From: Lachnospiraceae bacterium | Lineage (GTDB): Bacteria > Bacillota > Clostridia > Lachnospirales > Lachnospiraceae | Assembly: GCA_017453065.1 (NCBI GenBank) | Contig: JAFTKW010000009.1 | Coordinates: forward strand, 1-44,606 | Reading direction: 5' to 3' | DNA length: 44,606 nucleotides | In this document: positions 33,324 through 42,122 of the stretch, one piece after another | How the letters are laid out: the number at the start of each line of letters is the position of its first letter | Position numbering within the stretch: position 1 is the stretch's first letter | Made by a program: the position numbers and the translations under genes | Notes under the pieces: model-generated | What the model saw: the letters and a program-made list of their open reading frames with translations, nothing else | The model's database searches: none | What the model was told of the DNA's origin: nothing

Positions 33324-35624
33324 ATGACAGAAGAAAAGAAGCAAATGTTTGATGATGGAAAACCTAATAAGTTAAAAGAAGGTCTGGCACCAGAGGAATT
33401 GTATCAGGTGCTTATCAATCGTGTGCGCTTTTATCACCCTTCTGACGATATCAGTCTCATTGAAAAGGCCTATCAGGTGGCGAGCGAAGCTCACAAAAAT
33501 CAACTTCGCAAATCAGGAGAACCTTACATTATTCATCCTTTGAATGTGGGCATCATCCTGGCTGATTTGGAACTAGACAAGGAAACCATTGTTGCAGGTC
33601 TTTTGCACGATGTAGTAGAAGATACCATCTTAACTACTGAAGAAGTAGCGCATACTTTTGGAGATGATGTAGCGTTATTGGTAGATGGTGTCACTAAATT
33701 GGAAAGCATTCCGCTGAGCAGTACTGCAACTGGAGATGCCAGTGATACCAAACTGGAAATGCAGGCAGAGAATCTGCGTAAAATGTTCCTTGCCATGGCA
33801 AAGGATATTCGTGTTATTTTGATTAAATTGGCAGACCGACTCCACAATATGCGTACGCTGAAATACCAAAAAGTGGAGAGTCAGCAACGTATTGCCAAGG
33901 AAACCATAGAGGTTTACTGTCCAATTGCTCAAAGACTTGGTATCTCCAAAATCAAGGTGGAATTGGATGACTTGTCCCTGAAATATTTAGAACCAGAGAT
34001 ATATTATGATTTGGTGGACAAGATAGCGATTCGTAAGAGCGAACGTGAAGACTATATTCAGGGTATTGTAGATGAGGTATCCAGCCATATTACCAAGGCG
34101 GGAATCAAGGCACAGATTGATGGCCGAGTAAAACACTTTTTCAGTATCTACAAAAAAATGAAGAATCAGAACAAGACCGTAGATCAGATTTACGACTTGT
34201 TTGCTGTGCGTATTATCGTAGATTCTGTAAAGGACTGTTATGCAGCACTTGGAGTAATCCATGAGATGTACAAACCGATTCCGGGACGTTTCAAGGATTA
34301 TATTGCTATGCCGAAAGCCAATATGTATCAGTCATTGCACACTACACTTATTGGTACAAATGGACAGCCTTTTGAGATTCAGATTCGTACATTTGAAATG
34401 CACAAAGCGGCAGAGTATGGTATCGCTGCCCATTGGAAATACAAAGAAGCCTCAGACGGCAAAAAGGCAGAGACTCAGGAAGAAGAAAAACTTGTATGGC
34501 TACGCCAGATTTTGGAGTGGCAGAGGGATACTTCTGACAACAGAGAATTTATGAGTTTGCTTAAGAGCGATCTGGATTTGTTCTCTGAAAATGTTTACTG
34601 CTTTACCCCTAGTGGAGATGTAAAAAACCTGCCAGCAGGCTCTACACCAATCGATTTTGCTTACAGCATTCACAGTGCGGTGGGCAACAAGATGGTAGGT
34701 GCCAGAGTCAATGGCAAACTGGTAAATATCGACTATGTGATTAAGAACGGAGATAGAATTGAGATTATTACCTCTCAAAACTCCAGAGGTCCGAGTAGAG
34801 ACTGGCTTAGTATTGTAAAGAGTACACAGGCCAAGAATAAGATTAACCAGTGGTTTAAAAACGAATTTAAAGAAGAAAATATCGTCAAGGGTAAGGAACT
34901 CCTTTTGGCATATTGCAAGACCAAAGGAATCAATATGCCTGACTTGATGAAACCAGAATATATGAATAGCATTATGCGTAAGTATGGTTTCCATGATTGG
35001 GATTCTGTACTTGCAGCCATTGGTCATGGTGGCCTTAAAGAAGGGCAGATCATCAACAAGATGATTGAGTACTATGAGCGCGACCACAAGAAAGAGATGA
35101 CCAATGAGGAAGTGCTTGCGGCTATCGCAGACAATGCTCCAAACACTAGATTGAGCGATATTCGATCTAAGAATGGTATAGTGGTAAAAGGAGTTACTGA
35201 TGTTTCGGTACGTTTTTCCAAATGCTGTTCTCCTGTGCCTGGAGATGAAATTGTTGGTTTTGTTACCAGGGGTAGAGGAATCTCTATTCATAGAACAGAC
35301 TGTATCAACGTAATCAATCTGCCTGAGATTGAAAGAGCTAGATTAATTGATGCAGAGTGGCAGAATCAGGAAGAAGCCGGTGGCAAGTATTTTGCAGAAA
35401 TCAATATTTATGCTACCAACCGCAATGGACTTTTGGTTGATATATCCAGAGTGCTTACGGAAAAAGATATCGATATTCTTTCTATGCATACAAGAGTAAA
35501 CAAGCAGGGTGTCGCTACCATGCAGACTTCTTTTGAAATTAGTAGCAGAGAAGAGCTGAACCATATCATTGAAAAACTTCGTATGGTAGATAGCGTGCTG
35601 GATATCGAGAGAACCACAGGTTAA
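33324..35624 (+). CDS. relA: Bifunctional (p)ppGpp synthetase/hydrolase
   Basis: 766 residues. Residues ~30-180 form an HD hydrolase with an intact core (GEPYIIHPLNVGIILADLEL; LLHDVVEDT). The synthetase domain shows the RFKD loop (IPGRFKDYIAMPKANMYQSL) that marks bifunctional Rel enzymes. A TGS domain (VYCFTPSGDVKNLPAGSTPI) and C-terminal helical, conserved-cysteine (FSKCCSPVPGDEIVG) and ACT (INIYATNRNGLLVDISRVL) domains follow, so it should bind ribosomes. It makes and degrades (p)ppGpp on starvation. Start 33324 has AGGTGG about ten bases upstream. Confidence 0.97.
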   Translation: MTEEKKQMFDDGKPNKLKEGLAPEELYQVLINRVRFYHPSDDISLIEKAYQVASEAHKNQLRKSGEPYIIHPLNVGIILADLELDKETIVAGLLHDVVEDTILTTEEVAHTFGDDVALLVDGVTKLESIPLSSTATGDASDTKLEMQAENLRKMFLAMAKDIRVILIKLADRLHNMRTLKYQKVESQQRIAKETIEVYCPIAQRLGISKIKVELDDLSLKYLEPEIYYDLVDKIAIRKSEREDYIQGIVDEVSSHITKAGIKAQIDGRVKHFFSIYKKMKNQNKTVDQIYDLFAVRIIVDSVKDCYAALGVIHEMYKPIPGRFKDYIAMPKANMYQSLHTTLIGTNGQPFEIQIRTFEMHKAAEYGIAAHWKYKEASDGKKAETQEEEKLVWLRQILEWQRDTSDNREFMSLLKSDLDLFSENVYCFTPSGDVKNLPAGSTPIDFAYSIHSAVGNKMVGARVNGKLVNIDYVIKNGDRIEIITSQNSRGPSRDWLSIVKSTQAKNKINQWFKNEFKEENIVKGKELLLAYCKTKGINMPDLMKPEYMNSIMRKYGFHDWDSVLAAIGHGGLKEGQIINKMIEYYERDHKKEMTNEEVLAAIADNAPNTRLSDIRSKNGIVVKGVTDVSVRFSKCCSPVPGDEIVGFVTRGRGISIHRTDCINVINLPEIERARLIDAEWQNQEEAGGKYFAEINIYATNRNGLLVDISRVLTEKDIDILSMHTRVNKQGVATMQTSFEISSREELNHIIEKLRMVDSVLDIERTTG

Positions 35625-35639
35625 AGAAAGGGTAAGTGT

Positions 35640-36272
35640 ATGGCAGAAGTTAAGATTGGTAAATTAGTAGTAGGTAGCTACGGAACAAACTGCTATATCC
35701 TTTATAGAGAGGGAAGCAACGAAGTAATCTTTGTTGATCCTGCGCAACATGGGGATATGATTTATCAGAAGTTACAGCAAAAGGGATTTGTGGTGAAGGG
35801 TATTTTGCTTACTCATGCACATTTTGACCATATTGGCGGTGCTAGTGCACTTCGTCAGCTTTCAGGGGCAAAGATATATGCGTTGGATGAGGAGCAGGAA
35901 CTTTGCGAAAGCACCCATGCCAATGTGTCCGAATGGGCTGGTTGCCCATGCACAGTTAAGCCCAATGCTTATTTGAAAGATGGAGAAGAGATTACGATTG
36001 CGGGAATTACCTGCAAGGTGATTGCAACTCCTGGCCACACCAAAGGAAGTTGCTGCTACTATGTAGAAGAAGCAGATATCTTGGTGTGTGGTGACACAAT
36101 CTTTGAAGAGTCTGTGGGAAGAACCGATTTCCCGACAGGAAGTAGCAGTCAATTAATTCGCTCTATCAAGGAAAGAATCTTTACCTTGCCAGATCAGACA
36201 GTACTGTATCCAGGCCACGGTGATTCCACTACAGTGGAGCATGAAAAGAAATACAATCCATTTTGCCAATAA
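35640..36272 (+). CDS. Metallo-beta-lactamase-fold hydrolase (glyoxalase II-like)
   Basis: 210 residues. LTHAHFDHIGG gives the H-x-H-x-D-H zinc motif; TPGHTKGS, CGDTIFEESVGRTD and YPGHGDSTTVEHEKKYNP complete the site and are typical of YcbL-type thioester hydrolases. Likely hydrolyses a small thioester such as lactoylglutathione-like adducts, though Clostridia rarely make glutathione. It lies 15 bases after rel and ends at a terminator. Confidence 0.92.
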   Translation: MAEVKIGKLVVGSYGTNCYILYREGSNEVIFVDPAQHGDMIYQKLQQKGFVVKGILLTHAHFDHIGGASALRQLSGAKIYALDEEQELCESTHANVSEWAGCPCTVKPNAYLKDGEEITIAGITCKVIATPGHTKGSCCYYVEEADILVCGDTIFEESVGRTDFPTGSSSQLIRSIKERIFTLPDQTVLYPGHGDSTTVEHEKKYNPFCQ

Positions 36273-36282
36273 TGGATTATGG

Positions 36283-36310
36283 AAAGCACAAGCTTAGGCT
36301 TGTGCTTTTT
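36283..36310 (+). terminator. Rho-independent terminator
   Basis: AAAGCACAAGC, TTAG loop, GCTTGTGCTTTTT. Confidence 0.9.
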
Positions 36311-36347
36311 GTTTTGGTAATGAGTGGGGAAAAAGAATATTTTGTAC

Positions 36348-36377
36348 TTGACAATAGTGTGCGCCGCACACTATAAT
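36348..36377 (+). promoter_or_regulatory. Promoter with built-in palindromic operator for the PadR-HAAS pair
   Basis: TTGACA (36348-36353), 18 bases, TATAAT (36372-36377). The spacer is filled by a 21-bp palindrome at 36354-36374 with 9-bp perfect arms (ATAGTGTGC and GCACACTAT), which also covers the first part of the -10 box. A dimeric repressor bound here would block polymerase. Confidence 0.8.
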
Positions 36378-36461
36378 AAGACATACGATATAGAGATATT
36401 TCAAATATGCGCAAAAAATGATTTGATTTCTAGGTATAAGGGTGAAAGGAGAGTTGTAGAT

Positions 36462-36797
36462 ATGAGCGAAATGAATGAGATTATGTTATCCCTGACACAG
36501 GAACTGCGAAGAGGTACCATAGTCTTGAGTGTTTTGTCACAGTTGAATCATCCCGAATATGGATACACACTAGTAAAGAACATGGAAGACAAGGGAGTGA
36601 AGGTGGATACCAACACGTTATATCCATTGTTGCGAAGATTAGAGAAGCAGGAGATCCTGATGAGCGAATGGGATACGGATGGAACCAAACCTCGTAAGTA
36701 CTACAAGAGAACAGTGTTCGGAGATGCTGTCTATATGAAACTGCTTGGGCAGTGGAGAGAGATGACAGAAAGCATGGAACAACTGCTACAAGAGTAA
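36462..36797 (+). CDS. PadR-family transcriptional regulator
   Basis: 111 residues with the PadR winged helix: RRGTIVLSVLSQLNHPEYGY, TNTLYPLLRRLEKQEIL and WDTDGTKPRKYYKRT (wing). Short PadR regulators of this type usually repress their own operon. Start 36462 has GAAAGGAGAGTTGTAGAT; upstream in-frame codons run through the promoter. The HAAS-domain membrane gene follows after 122 bases, the usual partner. Confidence 0.92.
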   Translation: MSEMNEIMLSLTQELRRGTIVLSVLSQLNHPEYGYTLVKNMEDKGVKVDTNTLYPLLRRLEKQEILMSEWDTDGTKPRKYYKRTVFGDAVYMKLLGQWREMTESMEQLLQE

Positions 36798-36919
36798 ATG
36801 TGTGGAGAATTTATATTAAAGGTTTTAGGGAATTAGGTATTGGATTGAAGAATCTAAAGAAGAACTGAGCGGGAGAAAGACTTAAACAAAGAGGAGAAAG
36901 AGATAGAGGAGTATAAACA

Positions 36920-37984
36920 ATGAATAATGAATTGATTGAAAGATATGTATATGATGTGGTAAGGAGATTGCCTGAGAAACAGCGTCAGGATATTAAAGAT
37001 GAACTGCTTACTTTGATTGAAGATATGCTGGAAGAATACACAGACAATGGTAAAAGCGAAAAGGAAAATGTGGAATCCGTGCTTCGTACATTGGGATCGC
37101 CAGCTATACTTGCAGACAAATATCGTGGTGGCAAGGAATATTTGATTGGTGGAGAGTATTATAGCACTTACATACAGGTACTTAAGATTGTGCTTGCTTG
37201 TGTGGCAGTAGGAATGCTTATAGCTACATTTGTTAGTATGTGTGTCAAAGGAATTGATCCAGCAATGGAAGTAAATGGCTGGATTAATATGATGGAAGAA
37301 GGAATCGTTAATATAGCTGCAATTCCAGGTGCATGCATTCAGGCATTTGGTATTTTGACATTGGTATTTGCTATCATGGAAAGAAATCATGTTAAGCTTC
37401 AAGACAAGGGAGATTGGAAGTTAGAGGAACTCCCATTGATTCCAGAAAAGAAGGCAATGATTTCAAGATCAGAAAGCGTAGTAAGTATCGTATTTACAGT
37501 GCTGGTAATGATTATGTTCATCTGTGTGCCCGAGTTGATGGGTGCATGGCTTAAGAGTAGCGATGGTGTAGTTGTTGCAGTGCCAGCGTTCAATATGGCA
37601 GTATGGAACACCACCTTACCTCTTTTGCTGATTAGCATGTTGGCCAACCTAATAGATGAATTAGTGAAACTTTTAAAAGGCAGATATTGCTTATCTGTTC
37701 TTTGGACCAACATTGTTACCTGTGTAATCAATATTATTGTTGCAGCCAAGATGCTTCTAACCTCCAATGTGTGGAATCCTAATTTTGTAAGCCAGATTGC
37801 CCAGCTGACAGGGGAAACAATCCCTGAAATCGGGGATGTTGCCGGCCCCTCCGTAGTGATAGGCGCTGGAGGAGAGCTACAAGTACTTAATATAATCTTT
37901 GTAATTGTGATTTTGGCTAGCGTACTAGAGATTGGTACAACTATATTCCGCACATTGGTATATGGATTGAAAAAAACAAATTAA
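36920..37984 (+). CDS. HAAS-domain membrane protein (PadR partner)
   Basis: 354 residues. The N-terminal ~75 residues (RYVYDVVRRLPEKQRQDIKDEL, ENVESVLRTLGSPAILADKY) form a HAAS domain, common beside PadR regulators and thought to bind or sense regulators. About six membrane segments follow (from QVLKIVLACVAVGMLIATF on). It likely acts in the membrane as a sensor or permease of unknown ligand. Start follows AGAGATAGAGGAGTATAAACA. The 122-base gap before it shows no terminator or promoter. Confidence 0.82.
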   Translation: MNNELIERYVYDVVRRLPEKQRQDIKDELLTLIEDMLEEYTDNGKSEKENVESVLRTLGSPAILADKYRGGKEYLIGGEYYSTYIQVLKIVLACVAVGMLIATFVSMCVKGIDPAMEVNGWINMMEEGIVNIAAIPGACIQAFGILTLVFAIMERNHVKLQDKGDWKLEELPLIPEKKAMISRSESVVSIVFTVLVMIMFICVPELMGAWLKSSDGVVVAVPAFNMAVWNTTLPLLLISMLANLIDELVKLLKGRYCLSVLWTNIVTCVINIIVAAKMLLTSNVWNPNFVSQIAQLTGETIPEIGDVAGPSVVIGAGGELQVLNIIFVIVILASVLEIGTTIFRTLVYGLKKTN

Positions 37985-37997
37985 TACTAGAAAGTTT

Positions 37998-38026
37998 TTG
38001 AGGTATTTAATACTTTGTGGTAGAAT
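37998..38026 (+). promoter_or_regulatory. Promoter of hemZ
   Basis: TTGAGG (37998-38003), 17 bases, TAGAAT (38021-38026). Confidence 0.55.
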
Positions 38027-38028
38027 GG

Positions 38029-38068
38029 GCGCTGAGGGTAGAGTAAATCTGCTCTTAGCGCTTATTTT
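38029..38068 (+). terminator. Leader hairpin of hemZ, or terminator of the HAAS gene
   Basis: A 14-bp stem with G-U pairs (38029-38042 with 38048-38061), 5-base loop, then TTATTTT. It lies just after the promoter and 78 bases before hemZ, so it may attenuate hemZ. Confidence 0.65.
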
Positions 38069-38145
38069 GATTAGTAAAAGAGAATTTGCTTCCCTTGTAT
38101 GGAGGGATATGCCTCTACATGAGTAGATGCGTGAAAGGAATATAT

Positions 38146-39615
38146 ATGTTTGTAGTAAAGTTAAACAATCCTAGATTTGAATATGATGTGCACTCTTTAG
38201 TGAAGGCTTTTTACCCAGAGGAAACGGTAAAGGTGCTGACTCCTGAAACACTTGAGGAAAAGAAGGCGGAACTGGAAAAAGAAGTGCGCATAGAGATAGA
38301 ACTTACATCGAAGGGGGCACAGGTTTCCTTTGGAAACGATGAAAAGCAAACTCATGCGTGGGTTTACGATGGCAGCACAGAGGACACAAAGGTCTACAAG
38401 GATTCCTTCAAGAAATTCTTATACCAAGTACTCAGCCAGCATACAGGCAAAAAGTTGCCATGGGGTAATTTGACAGGCATTAGACCTACCAAGATTGCCA
38501 TGGGTATGTTGGAAGAAGGCAAGAGCGAGGAAGAAATTAAGACCTATCTGCAGGAAGACCATTTGGTAAGCGATGAAAAAGCAAATCTTTCCATTGATAT
38601 AGCAAAATATGAGAGAGAGATTTTGTCAGAGGTTCATTTCCAGGATGGATATAGTCTTTACGTGGGTATTCCTTTTTGCCCAACGACCTGTCTTTATTGT
38701 TCCTTTACTTCTTACCCGATTGCTGCCCATAGAGATAGGGTGGAAGCTTATATCGATTGCCTGATTAAGGAAATGAAGTTTGTTGCGCAGAAATATGCCC
38801 ACAAAATTTTGGATAGCGTATATATAGGCGGTGGAACGCCAACCACCTTGACAGCAGAGCAGCTTGACAGACTGATTAGCGCGCTGAAGGAAACCTTTGA
38901 TTTCGGTACTGTACAAGAGTTTACGGTGGAAGCTGGTAGGGCAGACAGTATCACCAGAGAAAAACTAGAAGTACTTTACAAACATCAGGTAGACCGCATT
39001 AGCATCAATCCACAGACTATGAAACAGGATACGTTGAAGATTATTGGCCGTGCGGCAACAGTGGAGCAGACCAAAGAAGCGTACAAACTGGCCAGAGAGG
39101 TCGGATTTGACAATATCAATATGGATATTATCCTGGGGCTTCCAGGGGAAACGGAAGCAGACGTGGCTATGACCATAGAAGAAATTGAGAAGCTGAATCC
39201 AGACAGTCTGACAGTGCACTCCTTGGCAATCAAGAGAGCGTCCAGGCTTAGCCAGTGGATTTTGGAAAATGGTATTTCCACATTGAACAATACGGATGCC
39301 ACCATGGAGATTGCGGCGCAAGGTGCGAAGAACCTTGGAATGGAGCCGTATTATCTGTATCGTCAAAAAAATATGTCTGGCAACTTTGAAAATGTGGGTT
39401 ACGCAAAGCCTGGCAAAGCAGGTCTTTACAACATCCTGATTATGGAAGAGAAACAGACTATCGTGGCATTGGGAGCAGGTGCATCCACCAAAGCGGTATA
39501 TCCGGACGGAAGGATTGAACGTTGCGAAAATGTCAAAGATGTCAATAATTACATAGCCAGAATTGACGAAATGATTGAGCGAAAAAGGAGCTTTTTTAAA
39601 GACTTCGATTTCTGA
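38146..39615 (+). CDS. hemZ: HemZ-type radical SAM coproporphyrinogen dehydrogenase-like protein
   Basis: 489 residues. A unique N-terminal domain (~165 residues) precedes a HemN-like radical SAM core: GIPFCPTTCLYCSFTSYP (C-x3-C-x2-C for the iron-sulfur cluster), YIGGGTPTTLTAEQLDRLIS, FTVEAGRADSIT and RISINPQTM; the C-terminus has YLYRQKNMSGNFENVGYAKP. The family has been linked to anaerobic heme synthesis, but true coproporphyrinogen oxidase activity is unproven for HemZ. Start 38146 follows GTGAAAGGAATATAT. A mobile element begins 3 bases after the stop. Confidence 0.9.
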   Translation: MFVVKLNNPRFEYDVHSLVKAFYPEETVKVLTPETLEEKKAELEKEVRIEIELTSKGAQVSFGNDEKQTHAWVYDGSTEDTKVYKDSFKKFLYQVLSQHTGKKLPWGNLTGIRPTKIAMGMLEEGKSEEEIKTYLQEDHLVSDEKANLSIDIAKYEREILSEVHFQDGYSLYVGIPFCPTTCLYCSFTSYPIAAHRDRVEAYIDCLIKEMKFVAQKYAHKILDSVYIGGGTPTTLTAEQLDRLISALKETFDFGTVQEFTVEAGRADSITREKLEVLYKHQVDRISINPQTMKQDTLKIIGRAATVEQTKEAYKLAREVGFDNINMDIILGLPGETEADVAMTIEEIEKLNPDSLTVHSLAIKRASRLSQWILENGISTLNNTDATMEIAAQGAKNLGMEPYYLYRQKNMSGNFENVGYAKPGKAGLYNILIMEEKQTIVALGAGASTKAVYPDGRIERCENVKDVNNYIARIDEMIERKRSFFKDFDF

Positions 39616-39618
39616 AAC

Positions 39619-39658
39619 AGTACATCAAAAAAGGGTTAGTACATCAATAGTACATCAA
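39619..39658 (+). repeat. Direct repeats at the element boundary (candidate attL/integrase arm sites)
   Basis: AGTACATCAA occurs at 39619-39628, 39638-39647 and 39649-39658; the first and third continue into A-runs. The first copy starts 3 bases after the hemZ stop. Arm-type integrase sites often look like this. The rest of 39659-39723 shows nothing I can name. Confidence 0.55.
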
Positions 39659-39723
39659 AAAAATACCCAATAGTACCGAATAACACATGACGGTGTATTC
39701 AAATAACCTAATAACTACGCCTT

Positions 39724-39764
39724 AAAGGACGAATTCATTTTTTACAAATGGGTTTGTCCTTTTT
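39724..39764 (+). terminator. Terminator-like hairpin before the first element gene
   Basis: AAAGGAC ... GTCCTTT with inner CATTT-TTTA-CAAATG, then T-run. It precedes the DUF6075 start by 35 bases and may insulate the element from hemZ transcription or act as a leader attenuator. Confidence 0.7.
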
Positions 39765-39798
39765 GTTATAGTCAAAAAATTATTAGGAGGAACTGCAA

Positions 39799-40272
39799 AT
39801 GAACAGTACAGCGTTAGGTGCAACAGCCGAGAATGAAGGCAAAATGATTTTTATTAGCGAAGCACATGAGAAATTCTACTATGAGAAATTGAAAGAGGTC
39901 AGGTATCAGGATGTGTACCACGAGGCACTTTGTTATTGCCTTGGTATATGCAATGACACGAGGGAAAATGCGTACAGAATTTACGATTTCAAAACGGGAA
40001 ATGTAAAGCCGGAGTGTTTACATGAAGGTTGGCAGACAAGCGGAAGCCAGAGAGTGGTACGAATGGCATTTAATTTGTATTGCAATGGTACACCAAGCGT
40101 GGATGATTATGACGATGCAGAGGAGCAGTTGGCAGAATGTAGGTTATATAGTGTTGAGGAACTATTTTGTTGCGGTTATGCTCCGTATTTCTGGCAAGCA
40201 ATACAAATCCGCTATCCGGAATATGTCAAGGATAATCGCAAGCTGTATGCCTTATTAGGAGGATTAGATTGA
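39799..40272 (+). CDS. DUF6075-like element protein
   Basis: 157 residues. HEKFYYEKLKEVRYQDVYHEAL, NDTRENAYRIYDFKTG and SGSQRVVRMAFNLYCNG match, from memory, a family found at the start of many conjugative elements. No catalytic motif is evident; role unknown. Start follows TAGGAGGAACTGCAA, a strong site. The stop shares one base with the next gene start. Confidence 0.75.
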   Translation: MNSTALGATAENEGKMIFISEAHEKFYYEKLKEVRYQDVYHEALCYCLGICNDTRENAYRIYDFKTGNVKPECLHEGWQTSGSQRVVRMAFNLYCNGTPSVDDYDDAEEQLAECRLYSVEELFCCGYAPYFWQAIQIRYPEYVKDNRKLYALLGGLD

Positions 40273-40448
40273 TGTTGAAAATCAGATTGATGGGAACTAA
40301 AAACGATATTAAGTGGTTTGGGAAGATATTGCAGAGAAATCCTAAGCTGGAAGTAACAGAGTTTTCAGATTTGTACCCGAACAAGGGAACCAACAAATTT
40401 CATAGAGCTTATGTAGAAGTGAAAAAGAGTAACGTAAAAGAACAGTAG
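40272..40448 (+). CDS. Small DUF3970-like protein
   Basis: 58 residues. The protein starts MLKIRLMGTKNDIKWFGKIL and contains FSDLYPNKGTNKFHRAYVEV, close to a small family with the same pattern in Firmicutes plasmids and elements. It starts in the last base of the DUF6075 stop codon, with GGAGGATTAGATTG just ahead, so translation is coupled. Function unknown. parA follows after 17 bases. Confidence 0.75.
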   Translation: MLKIRLMGTKNDIKWFGKILQRNPKLEVTEFSDLYPNKGTNKFHRAYVEVKKSNVKEQ

Positions 40449-40465
40449 AGAAAAGGAGAATTATC

Positions 40466-41251
40466 ATGTGCAGAGTAATAGCAATCGCAAATCAAAAAGG
40501 TGGCGTTGGTAAGACCACCACAAGTATCAATTTAGGAGTAGGGTTGGCAAGATTAGGACAGAGAGTGTTGTTAGTGGATGCAGACCCGCAGGGACATTTG
40601 ACCCTTGGATTAGGGTTCCCGAAGAATTTGAAGATAACATTAAAGAATATGCTTGAGAATGTCATTATGGGCATTGAATTTGAGCCTAGAGAAGCCATTT
40701 TAAGCCACAAAGAGGGTGTTGACGTGGTTCCGTCCAATAAACTGCTTACAGGCATGGATATGTCTTTAATCACAGTTGAGGATAGGGAAAACGTGCTGAA
40801 GGAGTATCTGGAGCTTTTACAGGACGATTATGATTACATTATTATTGACTGTATGCCGTCACTTGGTATGCTGACAATCAATGCAATGACAGCAGCCAAC
40901 AGCGTACTAATTCCGGTACAGCCACAGTTTTATGCGGCAGACGGACTTACGGAGCTTTTGAAGGTCTACAAAGGCACAAAACAGCGTTTTAATCCAGATA
41001 TTGAGATTGAAGGTATCCTTTTTACAATGGATGCAAGCAGATACAACAATTCCAAGAGAAACAAGCAGGCAGTACATACAGCCTACGGAAAAGAAGTCAA
41101 TATTTTTGACAGTGCGATACCAAGGTCGGAAGCTATCGCAGAAATCGCTTCCGAAGGAGTAAGCATTTTTGAATATGACAATACAAGTAAGGGTGCGGAA
41201 AGCTATGAGAGACTTGCACAGGAGGTATTGAACCATGCGAAAGAGAAATAA
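40466..41251 (+). CDS. parA: ParA/Soj partition ATPase
   Basis: 261 residues. IAIANQKGGVGKTTTSINLG is the deviant Walker A with signature lysine, VLLVDADPQGHLT the A' motif and YIIIDCMPSLGMLTINAM the Walker B. It segregates the element's circular form. Start follows AAAAGGAGAATTATC. It overlaps parB by 17 bases. Partition genes suggest the element exists as a replicating circle at times. Confidence 0.95.
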   Translation: MCRVIAIANQKGGVGKTTTSINLGVGLARLGQRVLLVDADPQGHLTLGLGFPKNLKITLKNMLENVIMGIEFEPREAILSHKEGVDVVPSNKLLTGMDMSLITVEDRENVLKEYLELLQDDYDYIIIDCMPSLGMLTINAMTAANSVLIPVQPQFYAADGLTELLKVYKGTKQRFNPDIEIEGILFTMDASRYNNSKRNKQAVHTAYGKEVNIFDSAIPRSEAIAEIASEGVSIFEYDNTSKGAESYERLAQEVLNHAKEK

Positions 41252-42122
41252 TAAGGAAATTCAGCTTACTTCCTACGATGATTTGCTTGGTATCAATAGT
41301 GAGGAAAGTGAAGATACAGAGAAAATAATTATTGCTCCTCTTACGGAGCTATACACATTCAAAGACCACCCGTTCAGAGTGGTCGATGATGAAAAGATGG
41401 AAGAAACAACGGAAAGTATCCGTCAGTATGGTGTTCTCATGCCGGGAATAGCCAGACCAAGAGCAGAAGGCGGATATGAACTGATTGCCGGACACCGCAG
41501 AAAAAGAGGTTCTGAACTTGCTGGACGGTCTGAAATGCCGATTATCGTGAGAAATTATACCGATGATGAAGCAACGATTATCATGGTGGACTCAAATATT
41601 CAGCGAGAGGACATTTTACCGAGTGAAAAGGCGAAAGCCTATAAAATGAAGTTTGAAGCCATGAAACATCAGGGAAGTAAGGCAGGAAAGCATACTTATG
41701 ATGAAGTTGGCGAAGCTGCCGGAGATAACGGAAAAATGGTTCAGAGATATATCCGCTTGGCGGAACTGATACCGGAGCTTCTTGATATGGTTGATGAAAA
41801 GAAGTTAGGTTTCATATCCGGTGTAGACATTTCCTATCTGTCGGCAGAAGAACAGACAATGCTTTGTAAGAAAATAGAGGAGCTTAATGTGGTTCCAAAC
41901 GGAACGCAGGCAGCTACTTTGAAGAAATACAGCCTTTCCGGGGAATTAAATGCAGGAGTGATAGATTTGCTTCTGTCAGAGGAAAAGCCGAAGGTAAAAA
42001 AGGTCACGCTAAAGGCAGACCGCATTAAGGAGTATTTCACAGAGGAATATTCCAATGATGAGATTGAAGAAGTGATATATGAACTTTTAGAAAAATGGAA
42101 GAAGGAAGGAGGTCGAAGGTAA
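41235..42122 (+). CDS. parB: ParB partition protein
   Basis: 295 residues. The N-terminal CTP-binding domain shows FRVVDDEKMEETTESIRQYG, YELIAGHRRKRGSELAG (box II) and SNIQREDILPSEKAKAYKMK; a helix-turn-helix follows (QRYIRLAELIPELLDMVDE). The last ~50 residues form a dimer domain (RIKEYFTEEYSNDEIEEVIY). It binds parS sites not identified here. Its stop shares one base with the initiator gene. Confidence 0.93.
   Translation: MRKRNNKEIQLTSYDDLLGINSEESEDTEKIIIAPLTELYTFKDHPFRVVDDEKMEETTESIRQYGVLMPGIARPRAEGGYELIAGHRRKRGSELAGRSEMPIIVRNYTDDEATIIMVDSNIQREDILPSEKAKAYKMKFEAMKHQGSKAGKHTYDEVGEAAGDNGKMVQRYIRLAELIPELLDMVDEKKLGFISGVDISYLSAEEQTMLCKKIEELNVVPNGTQAATLKKYSLSGELNAGVIDLLLSEEKPKVKKVTLKADRIKEYFTEEYSNDEIEEVIYELLEKWKKEGGRR

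Noticed and set aside
34500-35291. Minus-strand open frame inside the rel gene
   Set aside because: Antisense shadow of a conserved gene; low-complexity translation and no start signals.
36798-36836. 12-codon peptide (MCGEFILKVLGN) between padR and the HAAS gene
   Set aside because: Weak ribosome binding site and no sign of a leader-peptide mechanism or terminator nearby.
39619-39658. Triplicate repeat as a CRISPR array
   Set aside because: Units are only 10 bases with spacers of 9 and 1 bases and no cas genes; fits att arm sites better.
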